In this document: one piece after another, positions 8,961 to 17,730 of the stretch
Layout: each line of letters begins with the position of its first letter
Position numbering within the stretch: position 1 is the first letter of the stretch
NCBI RefSeq assembly: GCF_021190955.1
Contig: NZ_JAIOAO010000001.1
Location: 992,001-1,056,000, forward strand
DNA from: Parachryseolinea silvisoli
GTDB lineage: Bacteria; Bacteroidota; Bacteroidia; Cytophagales; Cyclobacteriaceae
DNA length: 64,000 nucleotides
Direction: 5' to 3'
Program-made: the position numbers and the translations under genes
The notes under the pieces: generated by a model
Databases searched by the model: none
Told to the model about the DNA's origin: nothing
The model's input: the letters and a program-made list of their open reading frames with translations, nothing else

Positions 8961-9347
8961 ATGAAAAAGATCCTCGCATTGATGGTCGTTGCCCTTGTGG
9001 TTTTTAACGTAGCACAAGCACACCGCTTTCCGCTATATAAAAAAACAACCGTGTCCGATGATTGGAAAAAGTCGTCGGAAGGCACCTGGGAAGGCAAAGA
9101 CATGGTATGGTATAAACTCGACAAGCAAGCCAAGCTCTGGTGGTCGAAAGACGGTAAGAAATGGGAAGCTTCCAAAGACCAGACCTGGCAGGACAAAGAC
9201 GGGAAATGGCTGAAGGTACACGATAAAAAACTCGTGTGGTCAACAGACGGCAAGACGTGGGCCGATGTGCCGGAGTGGTCGTGGGCCAGCCCGAATGGCA
9301 AATGGTATAAATTCGACAAAGACTGGAGTCTTTGGGTGAAGGGATAG
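8961..9347 (+). CDS. Small secreted Trp/Lys-rich repeat protein
   Basis: A 128-residue protein with a good signal peptide (MKKILALMVVALVV... AQA). The mature part of about 108 residues contains 15 Trp and many Lys and Asp. It can be read as three degenerate units of about 33 residues, each roughly W-S-x-D-G-K-x-W ... W-x-x-x-D/N-G-K-W-x-K-x-D-K. No Cys and no transmembrane segment in the mature part. It follows the ferritin-like pair after 51 bases and precedes a strong terminator, so it is likely the last gene of that operon. I do not recognise a named family; a small beta-repeat envelope protein is the best description. Confidence 0.8.
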   Translation: MKKILALMVVALVVFNVAQAHRFPLYKKTTVSDDWKKSSEGTWEGKDMVWYKLDKQAKLWWSKDGKKWEASKDQTWQDKDGKWLKVHDKKLVWSTDGKTWADVPEWSWASPNGKWYKFDKDWSLWVKG

Positions 9348-9827
9348 ATTTTCGTTAGTGGCTTTAATCGAACCGTTAGTTCTTAGGTTTAAGTTTAGTT
9401 TTGGAAGGGCTGTCAGATCTGAATAGCCCTTCCGTTTTTTGTGCGGGGTATCCGACGCATTCCAAAGGATATTTTGTTGCGGTAATTGACCGGGGAAGGT
9501 GTCTTTTTCTGGACATAAAATTATCGCCCCTATCGGCTCAGCAATCGGCTGTTTTTACACCACAAAAGGGTCATGTATCAGCCGATGTCGTTATGGTTAA
9601 TTTGTCTCCTTTTCGGTGTATTTTTTATGCAATCGATCTCTTTTTCGAACTACGTGGTCGAGTACGTGTATATTTTGGGGAAATCGCTCAAAACCAGGTG
9701 TTTTCGCGGTAAATATCTTATACCAGTGTATGTTTTAAGGCTCATTACTAAATGAAGTCCTGGCAATAATTAGTACCTTACTCGTACGAAAGTTTGGTTG
9801 CTCCGGGTTGGTCTCAAACTTACCATT
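9348..9827. other. Intergenic region between Trp-rich gene and susC-like gene
   Basis: About 480 bases. The first 93 hold the terminator at 9403-9440. The remaining part is AT-rich and contains only short frames with no coding character. The promoter of the STN-type susC-like gene should lie in its right half; a TACCTTAC sequence near 9775 is loosely like the Bacteroidota -7 element (TAnnTTTG) but is not convincing. Confidence 0.45.
9403..9440 (+). terminator. Intrinsic terminator of the ferritin-like operon
   Basis: A perfect 9-base stem (GGAAGGGCT with AGCCCTTCC) around a 13-base loop is followed by G and six T residues. It lies 56 bases after the Trp-rich gene and closes the three-gene unit. 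Confidence 0.85.
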
Positions 9828-12800
9828 ATGCGTAAATGTACTGTTGCTTTTATGCTCGTTAGCGCAGGCCTACTGCTTAACATTTCCCTGGCACACGGGC
9901 AAGGTAGCTTGTCACGAAAGAATATTTCGGTTCCGGAGGGACGTATGTCCCTGATGGACATCTTCCGTGAGGTCCAAATGCAGGCCGGCTTCATGTTCGT
10001 CTTTCAGCCTACCCTAGTCGATCAATTTGACAACCTGGCGGTGCCTGGAGGCACTCACTCCGTACAAGAATTTCTCGAGATCGTATTACGCGACACCCCT
10101 GTAGGGTTCGAAGAGAACGGTCGCAACATCATTATCTTCCGTCGCCCGGTCACGTTCAACATCCGCGGCCGCGTGCTTGACCCCGAGACCGAGGAAGGCC
10201 TGCCCGGCGTGACGATCTACATCAAGGATTCAAACAAGGGCACGCATTCGGAGCCCGATGGAACCTTTGCTATTACCGCGACGAAAGATGAAATCCTGGT
10301 GTTCTCGTATGTGGGGCGGATCACCAAGCAGGTGACGGTGAATGAGCATACGCCGAAGAAGATTGTGCTGCAGCCGATGACGCTGCCAGAGGTGATGATC
10401 AATACAGGATATTATCCTGTGACGGAGGCGGAGCGGATTGGGAATATCTCGACGGTGACGCATAAGGAACTCGAGCGGAGTCCGGTTGTTAACTCGCTGC
10501 AGTCTATACAGGGGAGATTAGCGGGGGTCTTTGTAGAGCAAATATCGGGATTGCATGGAAGTGGATATAAGATTCGGATACGCGGACAGAATAGTTTGCG
10601 TGATGAAGGGAACGAGCCGTTGTATATTATTGATGGCGTGCCGTATCCTTCCGCATCCATGGTATATCCTGCTAGCGGTTACATGATGCCTTTATCCAAC
10701 TCGCTGAGCTTAGTACCGTTATCTACCATTGATCGCATTGACGTGCTTAAAGATGCCGATGCTACGGCTATCTACGGGTCGCGAGGTGCGAATGGGGTAA
10801 TTTTAATCAGCACTAAGCGTCCCAAGGAAAATGGTTCGGGAGCTGAAGTCAATATCAATACCGGGTTTAGCCAGGTGGGACACTATGTCAATCTGATGAA
10901 TAGCCAACAGTGGCGAGAGATGCGGATTGAAGCATTTAAAAATGATAACGTTAATATAGAAAAAAGCAACCCGCCGGACATCTTCCTTTGGGATAAAACA
11001 CGTTACACTAACTGGCAGAAGGAATTAATTGGTGGGGTCGCACCTGTTACAAACGCGATAGTAAGCTTCTATGATGGCAAAGAAAACACAAAGTTCTTTT
11101 TTACCGGAAATTTCTATAAAGAGGGCAGCGTCTTTCCGAAACGCTTTGATTACACACGTGGTTCGGGTCTCTTTAACATGACGCACCAGTCTAAAAATAA
11201 ACGTTTTCACGCTAACATGATCTTTAACTATGCGGCCGATGATAATAACCTGCCCGTTACTGACATTACGCAACAGGCCTTCTATCTTCCCCCCAACGCG
11301 CCTGCATTGTACAATGCTGCTGGTCAACTTAACTGGGAAGATAATAGCTGGCGTAACCCGCTGGCGTATTTAGAGCAAACCTACCAAGCAAAAACCACCA
11401 ATTGGTCTGCACACGCGATGCTGGACTATGAGTTGCTCCCTGGTCTGTTACTCAAAGCCAGCCTGGGACAAACGGTGCTCACCAGGAAAGAAATATCTAT
11501 CACGCCAAGAAGATATTATTCCCCTCTGTTCCGTGAATCTCAAACTGGCGAACACGCCGAATCTAACAATACCCTCCGAACTATGATCGCGGAACCTATC
11601 TTGGAGTACGGTCGTGATCTCTGGCAGGGTAAATTTAAAATTCTGGTGGGCTCTACCATTCAACACATGGTGCAAGATGCACAAAGCACCAACGGGAGCG
11701 GCTATACGAACGATGCATTTATTGGAGATTTAGGTGCGGCCCCAACATTGACAGCGGCTGACCCTATTGAGTACGTATATCGATACGCTGCTGCCTTTGG
11801 TCGTATGAACTATAATTGGCGAGAGAAATACATTCTGAACGTCACTGTGCGGCGTGACGGCTCGAGTCGTTTTGGCTTTGGAAATAAATTCTCCAATTTC
11901 GGTTCTTTAGGTAGTGCATGGATCTTTACCCAAGAGCCTTTTTCGGATAAGCTAACCTTTTTAAGTTTTGGCAAGGTTCGTGCCACGTACGGCGTTACAG
12001 GTAATGATCAAATCGGTAACTATGACTACTACAGCGGATATGAGGAAACACTCCCTTATGGACGTAACAGCGCCGTGACACCCAAACCACCCAGTGCGGC
12101 GGTACCAATGCTACCGGGTAATGCTTTATACTCATGGGAAACCACACACAAGGCAGAGATTGGACTTGCGTTAGGCTTTTTGCGAAACCGGATACAGGCT
12201 GATCTCTCTTATTATCGGAACCGGTCTTCTAACCAGCTCGTAACTTCGCAAGTATCTACTGTAACAGGGTTTGCGCAAGGCTACCTCAATCTCCCTGCGG
12301 TTGTACAAAACTCGGGTTTTGAACTTTTATTGAGCACCACCCAACTTGACGGGCGTTATTTTTCCTGGACCACCAGCCTGAACTTTACATTGCCCTACAA
12401 TAAATTGGTGCGATTTGACCGTCTTGCTTACTCTGCGGATTCTGCGCGTTACATTGTTGGAGAATCGCTTAACAGCAGAAGAGTTTACTCGGCGTATGTA
12501 AACCCGGAGACCGGTCTATACGCTTTCAAGAATTTGAATGGAGATAAGGGTAATGTTGTAGGCCGTGACGACCGCTATGTCATAGACCGTGGTATTCAAT
12601 ATTATGGTGGCATTGACAACACTATCCGCTTCCACAATTTCCAATTAGACATATTGCTTCAATTTGTAAAACAGACAGGGCTTACCTATGAAGCTAATAC
12701 CGCCGCCCCAGGACTAATGGCATATAATCATACGGCAGGAGTATTGGGTCGCTGGCGGCAGCAGAATGATAACAGCACTATCCAACGGTTTGCTGCTGGT

Positions 12801-13073
12801 GAAGAAGGATATAACGCATTTGCGAACGCTATGGCCTACAGTGACATTGCCTATGGCGATGCATCGTACATCCGGTTTAAGAACGTTTCTCTTGCTTATA
12901 CCCTCAATACTTCGTTCATCGAACAGCCGGCCGTAAAAAGTGTCAAAATTTACATACAGGCCCAGAATCTATTAACAATTACCAATTACGTGGGCGTTGA
13001 TCCGGAAACTATCTCAACGACTAACCTCCCTCCTTTGCGAACCATTGTAGGAGGTGTGCAATTAACTTTTTAA
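9828..13073 (+). CDS. SusC/RagA-family TonB-dependent transporter with STN domain
   Basis: The ATG at 9828 is preferred to an in-frame TTG at 9798 because it begins the signal peptide (MRKCTVAFMLV...). It encodes 1081 residues. Residues about 30-110 form an STN (secretin/TonB short N-terminal) domain, which in the family passes a signal to a FecR-type anti-sigma factor. Then come a carboxypeptidase-regulatory-like domain (G-R-V-L-D-P-E-T-E-E-G-L-P-G-V-T), a plug with D-V-L-K-D-A-D-A-T-A-I-Y-G-S-R-G-A-N-G, and a barrel ending V-Q-L-T-F. No FecR/ECF pair is adjacent; the only FecR in the window is 49 kb away. The sequence visibly becomes AT-richer after about 10450. A SusD partner follows. Confidence 0.95.
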   Translation: MRKCTVAFMLVSAGLLLNISLAHGQGSLSRKNISVPEGRMSLMDIFREVQMQAGFMFVFQPTLVDQFDNLAVPGGTHSVQEFLEIVLRDTPVGFEENGRNIIIFRRPVTFNIRGRVLDPETEEGLPGVTIYIKDSNKGTHSEPDGTFAITATKDEILVFSYVGRITKQVTVNEHTPKKIVLQPMTLPEVMINTGYYPVTEAERIGNISTVTHKELERSPVVNSLQSIQGRLAGVFVEQISGLHGSGYKIRIRGQNSLRDEGNEPLYIIDGVPYPSASMVYPASGYMMPLSNSLSLVPLSTIDRIDVLKDADATAIYGSRGANGVILISTKRPKENGSGAEVNINTGFSQVGHYVNLMNSQQWREMRIEAFKNDNVNIEKSNPPDIFLWDKTRYTNWQKELIGGVAPVTNAIVSFYDGKENTKFFFTGNFYKEGSVFPKRFDYTRGSGLFNMTHQSKNKRFHANMIFNYAADDNNLPVTDITQQAFYLPPNAPALYNAAGQLNWEDNSWRNPLAYLEQTYQAKTTNWSAHAMLDYELLPGLLLKASLGQTVLTRKEISITPRRYYSPLFRESQTGEHAESNNTLRTMIAEPILEYGRDLWQGKFKILVGSTIQHMVQDAQSTNGSGYTNDAFIGDLGAAPTLTAADPIEYVYRYAAAFGRMNYNWREKYILNVTVRRDGSSRFGFGNKFSNFGSLGSAWIFTQEPFSDKLTFLSFGKVRATYGVTGNDQIGNYDYYSGYEETLPYGRNSAVTPKPPSAAVPMLPGNALYSWETTHKAEIGLALGFLRNRIQADLSYYRNRSSNQLVTSQVSTVTGFAQGYLNLPAVVQNSGFELLLSTTQLDGRYFSWTTSLNFTLPYNKLVRFDRLAYSADSARYIVGESLNSRRVYSAYVNPETGLYAFKNLNGDKGNVVGRDDRYVIDRGIQYYGGIDNTIRFHNFQLDILLQFVKQTGLTYEANTAAPGLMAYNHTAGVLGRWRQQNDNSTIQRFAAGEEGYNAFANAMAYSDIAYGDASYIRFKNVSLAYTLNTSFIEQPAVKSVKIYIQAQNLLTITNYVGVDPETISTTNLPPLRTIVGGVQLTF

Positions 13074-13092
13074 ATTTATGCTGTGATGAATC

Positions 13093-14526
13093 ATGAAGAT
13101 CTCGCCGCTCTACCGATATAGATATTTACGTTTCCTCGCGCTACTCTTGTTAAGCGGTGCAGTGGTTGGCTGTAATTCGCTCGTAGAAGTCGACCCTCCT
13201 GGCACACGGCCACCACCAGAGTTGATCTTTCAGGATGACTTAACAGCGGTATCGGCTGTGCGCGGAATGTACAGTGAAATGTCTTCCGAGCCCTACTTCA
13301 ATAACGCCGGCATCGGCCTTTTGTCGAGTCTATCGGCAGACGATATGCGACTGCTGCCACCAGGCATGGGGATTTCAAAAGATCGCCGACCCTTCGAGAC
13401 CAACACCATCGATCCTTCCAACGCCCTGGTAAAAGAATATTGCTGGCAGCCTGGGTACCGCTCTATTTACATCGCCAATGCCATCCTCGAAGGTCTTGCG
13501 ACATCTACAGGGGTATCTGACACTATGAAAAATCAACTGCGGGCAGAAGCGCTGTTTATCCGGGCTTTTTCTAACTTCTACTTAACCAATCTCTTTGGTG
13601 CTATTGCTTTACCGACCAGTACCGATTTTGATAAAAATTTACACATAGGCCGTACATCGCCTGTCGAAGCATATGATGCCATCCTAAACGATCTATTGGA
13701 GGCACAACTGCTGTTTTCGAACGATAAAGACTTTTCCTTTACAAAAGATGACTTTCCCCGCAGTCGGGCAAGCTATTGGGCAGCCACAGCCTTACTGGCG
13801 CGGGTCTACTTATATCTCGAAAAATGGACAGAAGCCGAACAACAGGCAACGGCGGTGCTTGACCAAACTTCACTCTTTGCCCTGTGTGCCGACCTCGACA
13901 GTGTATTTCTGGCAAACAGCCGGGAAGTTATCTGGCAGCTGCTGCCCGTCGTGAAAGAAGGAAGGCAAAGCGGGCCATACGACGCGCAACTCTTTCTCGA
14001 AAAGGTCGATGGGAAACCTGTCATTCACTTTACGAAATCGTTTCTGGAAGCCATCGAGCCCAATGACCGGCGCTTCAGTCATTGGATCGAAACGGCCGTT
14101 GTTCACGATACCGCGTATCTATATTCCAATAAATACCAACAACCCGATGGACAAGACCAGTTTCATATTGAGTTACGACTAGCGGAACTTCACCTGATAC
14201 GTGCAGAGGCACGTGCACACCAAGATAATCTCCTCCTGGCAATTGACGACGTCGACATGCTCAGGAGTCGTGCGAACCTCTCTTTATTAAAAGATCATTC
14301 CTTTACCCGCGACGCCCTACTTCAAAAAATCGCCCAGGAACGACGTATTGAATTGTTTGCCGAAGGGGGCCACCGTTGGTTGGATCTTAAGCGTACAGGT
14401 AACGCCTCCATAACGTTATCATCAAGTGATTATAAAAAATGGGAGGATACAGATGAACTGTATCCTGTCCCACAATCTGAAATTGTCAGTAACCCCAATC
14501 TTGGTCCTCAAAATCACGGATACTGA
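13093..14526 (+). CDS. SusD/RagB-family nutrient-binding outer-membrane lipoprotein
   Basis: A 477-residue lipoprotein with a lipobox (V-V-G-C near residue 27) after a hydrophobic leader. It shows the family layout: N-terminal helical repeats with R-A-E-A-L-F-I-R-A-F-S-N-F-Y-L-T-N-L-F-G and A-A-T-A-L-L-A-R-V-Y-L-Y-L, a loop-rich middle, and the C-terminal R-R-I-E-L-F-A-E-G-G-H-R-W-L-D-L-K-R signature, ending Y-P-V-P-Q-S-E-I. It starts 19 bases after the STN-type SusC and is its partner. It ends 8 bases before a convergent Cys-rich peptide gene. Confidence 0.95.
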   Translation: MKISPLYRYRYLRFLALLLLSGAVVGCNSLVEVDPPGTRPPPELIFQDDLTAVSAVRGMYSEMSSEPYFNNAGIGLLSSLSADDMRLLPPGMGISKDRRPFETNTIDPSNALVKEYCWQPGYRSIYIANAILEGLATSTGVSDTMKNQLRAEALFIRAFSNFYLTNLFGAIALPTSTDFDKNLHIGRTSPVEAYDAILNDLLEAQLLFSNDKDFSFTKDDFPRSRASYWAATALLARVYLYLEKWTEAEQQATAVLDQTSLFALCADLDSVFLANSREVIWQLLPVVKEGRQSGPYDAQLFLEKVDGKPVIHFTKSFLEAIEPNDRRFSHWIETAVVHDTAYLYSNKYQQPDGQDQFHIELRLAELHLIRAEARAHQDNLLLAIDDVDMLRSRANLSLLKDHSFTRDALLQKIAQERRIELFAEGGHRWLDLKRTGNASITLSSSDYKKWEDTDELYPVPQSEIVSNPNLGPQNHGY

Positions 14527-14534
14527 TCTCCCCG

Positions 14535-14789
14535 CTAATTTCTATACATCGTCACGGCACACGGAGTTCCCGCCTCCGCCTGTCTTTTAATAAGGCAGGG
14601 AGCTCCGTCAATAAATACCGTGCACTGTAAGGATCCACTCGTAACACATCCCGGATTCGAATTCAATACGCAACCATTCGGCGTGACCGCATAATAATTA
14701 ATAACCGGATCACTCTTGTGGCCATAGATTGTGCCCGCAACGGCAATGGTGACAGCGGCTGACGCTGTCAGTAGATTTGAAATGTTCAT
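14535..14789 (-). CDS. Small exported Cys-rich peptide, DUF6520-like
   Basis: An 84-residue protein with a hydrophobic leader (N-L-L-T-A-S-A-A-V-T-I-A-V-A-G) and a mature part with five Cys spread through N-G-C, P-G-C, L-Q-C, A-P-C and T-P-C contexts. The layout (leader, I-N-Y-Y-A-V, then spaced Cys) matches small Bacteroidota peptides annotated DUF6520. No function is established for these. It is convergent with the SusD gene and has its own AT-rich upstream region. A related peptide is encoded at 54819-55103 next to a MauE-like gene; the two share length, export signal and Cys richness but not close sequence. Confidence 0.72.
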   Translation of the reverse strand: MNISNLLTASAAVTIAVAGTIYGHKSDPVINYYAVTPNGCVLNSNPGCVTSGSLQCTVFIDGAPCLIKRQAEAGTPCAVTMYRN

Positions 14790-15302
14790 AGGGTTTAAAT
14801 GTTTAATTGAAAAAATTGCATTTCGTAGGGGCTCCTATTCCCTACTTAACCGAATATACTGACAACATTTAATAGTTTCCCCAAAACTTATACTTTAAAT
14901 ATATAATTAAGGAAATACCCTATGCATTTACTATATATGTACTATACATTGTCATTTTTCGGGTAAAATATTACCTGGCAACGATTTCGGTACTTGTATT
15001 ATCTTATACCTTTCTGGGGAAAACGAGTCATTATAGTAGGATAACTATAAATAGGCTTATTCGTATAGTTGCCTTTATCTATAGGCCATATAACGCTGTA
15101 TGGAGAGGAATTTACCGTTGGGACACGGGGTGGGTACCTGTGCGTAAGAATGTTGCTATTACAAAACAATATAATATTCCTATAAAAAACCCTAACTAAA
15201 AGACTTAGTTCAGGTATAAAACATTACGTTGTATAAATTCAAGCGATATTTCCAAAACCCTGGCTTCTGTGGGGCAAAAGATCATCCGTTACCTGGGTGG
15301 CT
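14790..15302. other. AT-rich gene-free region
   Basis: About 513 bases with markedly higher AT than its flanks and no convincing ORF in any frame. It contains short near-palindromes such as ATAGTAGGATAACTAT near 15034 and TATAG-rich repeats at 15034-15090. It must contain the promoter of the Cys-rich peptide gene; a small RNA is possible but nothing specific supports one. Confidence 0.45.
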
Positions 15303-15554
15303 TTAAGCTTCTGAATATTTGAATAAATCGACAGGTGTTACATTATAATACGCGCACAATCGCGCTAACTGCGAAACCCGCATTTCATGCGTTCCTTTCT
15401 CAATCGTCTCTAATACCTCAGCCTTCATGTGAACGGCTTTGGCAACCTCTGTCAAATCCTTCTCTGCTATCGTTCTTAATCGCTGTAGATTCCTTCCGAT
15501 CGTCTTTAAACTCTTACCCAAGGCTTCTTCAAATTCCTCGTCGCTATTTTCCAT
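15303..15554 (-). CDS. Small XRE-family helix-turn-helix regulator
   Basis: An 83-residue protein that is essentially one Cro/CI-type HTH domain: G-R-N-L-Q-R-L-R on helix 1, D-L-T-E-V-A-K-A-V-H as helix 2, V-L-E-T-I-E-K-G-T-H as the recognition helix, then R-V-S-Q-L-A-R-L-C-A-Y-Y-N-V-T-P-V-D-L-F. It has no effector domain. It points toward the Cys-rich peptide gene across the AT-rich gap and may control it or the SusC/SusD pair, which is inference from position only. Confidence 0.88.
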   Translation of the reverse strand: MENSDEEFEEALGKSLKTIGRNLQRLRTIAEKDLTEVAKAVHMKAEVLETIEKGTHEMRVSQLARLCAYYNVTPVDLFKYSEA

Positions 15555-15741
15555 GGTGTGCGGGGTCTAATCGTTTATGTCAACGGTACAATAACCGGTT
15601 CTGTGCGACAAATAACGAAGATGACCTTACTCGTGTCACCATCATATATGTGGTAACAGCTGTAGCTGACGATAATTTATCTTAATTGGAAAATCTTATA
15701 CCGGACGATTGTTTTCGATACACAGTTGTGTCGTCTAGGGG

Positions 15742-16605
15742 TTATGCCAGACCGGGTATTTTTCCTTTCTCCTTTTTGGCATCCTTTACTGCCATGCGTT
15801 CGGGAAAGTTTTCGATGAGCTCGTTGGATTGTTGGTGAAATTGTTGGGGAGAGCAGCCGGCAAATTCGCGGAAGGTACGAATGAAGTGGGATTGGTCAGC
15901 ATAGCCGTATTCGAAGGCAATGTCAGAGAGCTTATCGTACTGCCCTTCACGAAGACGATCCAGTGCCGCTTGAAAGCGTCCGATACGTGCAAATAGTTTT
16001 GGGGAAATACCGATATGTTCGCGGAAGCGCCGTTCGAGGCTACGTTCGGAAATGCCCAGGTCGCGTTGCAATAACGGCAAGGATACATCACCACGGGCAC
16101 CAGCAATGTACGATGCTATCTGTTGGGTACGAGCGTCAATACGCTGGGTGTTTTGCTGAATGAGGTAGAAGAGGTATTGTGATAGTACGTCAATTTGTTC
16201 TTGTAAGGTCCGTGTATCGAGCAGGCGCTCGGGCAGGTTGAAAAGCTCCCGGCGTGACAGCCCGCCGAGGTCTGTGCAGTTGTTCGTTAGCGCGTCGGCG
16301 TCAAGGCCAAAGACTGTACGCAGCGCGTGTGGCTGAAAGTATATACCAATTTGCCGGAACTGCTGGGGCGTATATAGTTCGCGGTAGCCGGTAGCCTGCC
16401 CATACAAAAAGCAGGCGGGAAGCTTTTTTTCGTCCTGGTCATAGAAGTTGGTGCCACTCAGTTGCTGGAAGATCAGACCGGGACAGCCATCCGCAATGGC
16501 ACTAAAGGTTTTCAGCTCGTCACCACGATCCGGATTCTCAAGCGTCCAGTAATAACGGACGTAGGGCTTGAGGTATTCCGGGGGCGGTATCTGCTGAAAG
16601 TGCAT
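15742..16605 (-). CDS. AraC-family transcriptional regulator with DUF6597-like N-terminus
   Basis: A 287-residue regulator. The N-terminal half (P-P-E-Y-L-K-P-Y-V-R-Y-Y-W onwards) is of the DUF6597 type found before many AraC HTH domains. The C-terminal part, about 165-265, is the double HTH: L-G-I-S-E-R-S-L-E-R-R-F-R-E-H-I-G-I-S-P-K and then L-S-D-I-A-F-E-Y-G-Y-A-D-Q-S-H-F-I-R-T-F-R-E-F-A-G. Both HTH motifs are intact, unlike the protein at 21440-23572. The regulated genes are unknown; the downstream XRE gene is in the same orientation 187 bases away. Confidence 0.92.
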   Translation of the reverse strand: MHFQQIPPPEYLKPYVRYYWTLENPDRGDELKTFSAIADGCPGLIFQQLSGTNFYDQDEKKLPACFLYGQATGYRELYTPQQFRQIGIYFQPHALRTVFGLDADALTNNCTDLGGLSRRELFNLPERLLDTRTLQEQIDVLSQYLFYLIQQNTQRIDARTQQIASYIAGARGDVSLPLLQRDLGISERSLERRFREHIGISPKLFARIGRFQAALDRLREGQYDKLSDIAFEYGYADQSHFIRTFREFAGCSPQQFHQQSNELIENFPERMAVKDAKKEKGKIPGLA

Positions 16606-16658
16606 ATAGTTTAAAAATACGGCTTTACCGTCAAAAAGTTGTGGCCCTTACTGGATCG

Positions 16659-16943
16659 CTACTCAAACAGTTCCAGTAGTGTGTGTGGCCAGCGGGACGG
16701 ATCGTTGCCACTATCGCTATCATCGTCACTAAGCACGATGGCATAGAAGCCTGAGTCGCTCATCAGCCGGATGATGGCCTGCGTATGAACAAAGCCTGTG
16801 TTACACTGGACCCGCAGGATGCGGTCGCAGTCGTCCAGGGCGAAGTTGGCCTTGTATTCCGGAAAGCGGGTGTGGATGCACACCAGCAGCCAGGTCGCGT
16901 CGGCGGCGTCGGTCACGTTGGTTTTAAAAACTTCTACCGTCAT
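16659..16943 (-). CDS. Small HMA-like protein without CxxC motif
   Basis: The ATG at 16943 is chosen: it starts 29 bases after the dipeptidase stop and gives a compact 94-residue protein, whereas the longer frame would overlap the upstream gene. The sequence (M-T-V-E-V-F-K-T-N-V, then F-A-L-D-D-C-D-R-I-L-R-V, then I-I-R-L-M-S-D-S-G-F-Y-A) has the beta-alpha-beta-beta-alpha-beta pattern of heavy-metal-associated domains, but the metal-binding CxxC loop is absent. Small proteins of this kind are widespread in Bacteroidota with no known role. It is probably co-transcribed with the upstream dipeptidase. Confidence 0.7.
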   Translation of the reverse strand: MTVEVFKTNVTDAADATWLLVCIHTRFPEYKANFALDDCDRILRVQCNTGFVHTQAIIRLMSDSGFYAIVLSDDDSDSGNDPSRWPHTLLELFE

Positions 16944-16972
16944 ACGTGGTATGTTTAAGGTTGATGCCTTGG

Positions 16973-17602
16973 TTAGTAGATCTGCTGTTCGTCGCCCTGA
17001 ATGACCACTACCTGCATGTCGTCCAGGGCAAGGGCGTTGCATCCTTCGGCCAGCAACTGCTGGTTGGTCCTGGCAGCGCTGGCGGCGAAGTCGTCATTGT
17101 CCATGTGGGGAACAATGACGGCTTGTGTCATGCCGAGTCCTTCCCAAATAATCTCCGGCGCCTCTGCGGGGTCGTCCATGGCGTCGAAGGCCCGGAGGGT
17201 GGGTCCGGCCACGATCGCGCCGGCGCTCCATCCGGCATATACTTTGCCCAGCCGCACCAGCGCGGGTATGATCTCATCGGCGCCACTTTCTTTCATGATC
17301 CAACGCAAGTAAAATGTGTTGCCGCCGCCGACCCAGATCACGTCTTTGTGGATCAGTTTTTCGCGTAAGGCCTGTCCCTGGCAGTGACGCAGGTCGATGG
17401 CCTCCACGTCAAAGCCATGGTAGGTAAAGGCATCGCGGGTGGCCTTGACCCAGCCGGCGGAATCAGGGATCACATCGGCGGCGTTTTCGATGGCGGCCAC
17501 TTTAATTTCCTTCGGCAATTTGCCGGCAAGCCGCGCCAGGGTAGCATACTGTTCGTCGGGCAAGCCCAACGAGTATAAGAAGAGCTTCGGTATTTTAGGC
17601 AT
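16973..17602 (-). CDS. Peptidase E-like (S51) glutamine-amidotransferase-fold hydrolase
   Basis: A 209-residue cytoplasmic enzyme of the dipeptidase E family, which removes N-terminal Asp from small peptides. The nucleophile elbow G-W-S-A-G-A places the catalytic Ser at 126. The loop V-G-G-G-N-T-F-Y-L (91-99) is the family glycine-rich loop, and His166 in V-P-H-M-D is a likely catalytic partner. Length is normal. Its stop is 29 bases before the small HMA-like gene. Confidence 0.88.
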   Translation of the reverse strand: MPKIPKLFLYSLGLPDEQYATLARLAGKLPKEIKVAAIENAADVIPDSAGWVKATRDAFTYHGFDVEAIDLRHCQGQALREKLIHKDVIWVGGGNTFYLRWIMKESGADEIIPALVRLGKVYAGWSAGAIVAGPTLRAFDAMDDPAEAPEIIWEGLGMTQAVIVPHMDNDDFAASAARTNQQLLAEGCNALALDDMQVVVIQGDEQQIY

Positions 17603-17730
17603 AATATCGATTTACTCCAAAATTATACCCGCCCGGGTTATCCTGCAAGGATATATCACGCTCCGGTAGCCTGGTTTTGTGCCGATAAATATATGTAACT
17701 GTACAGTTTCCTATAAAGATGCTGTCTTTT

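Noticed and set aside
9401-9755. Rightward frames of 60-103 residues after the Trp-rich gene
   Set aside because: They begin inside the terminator or lack plausible starts and have no recognisable content.
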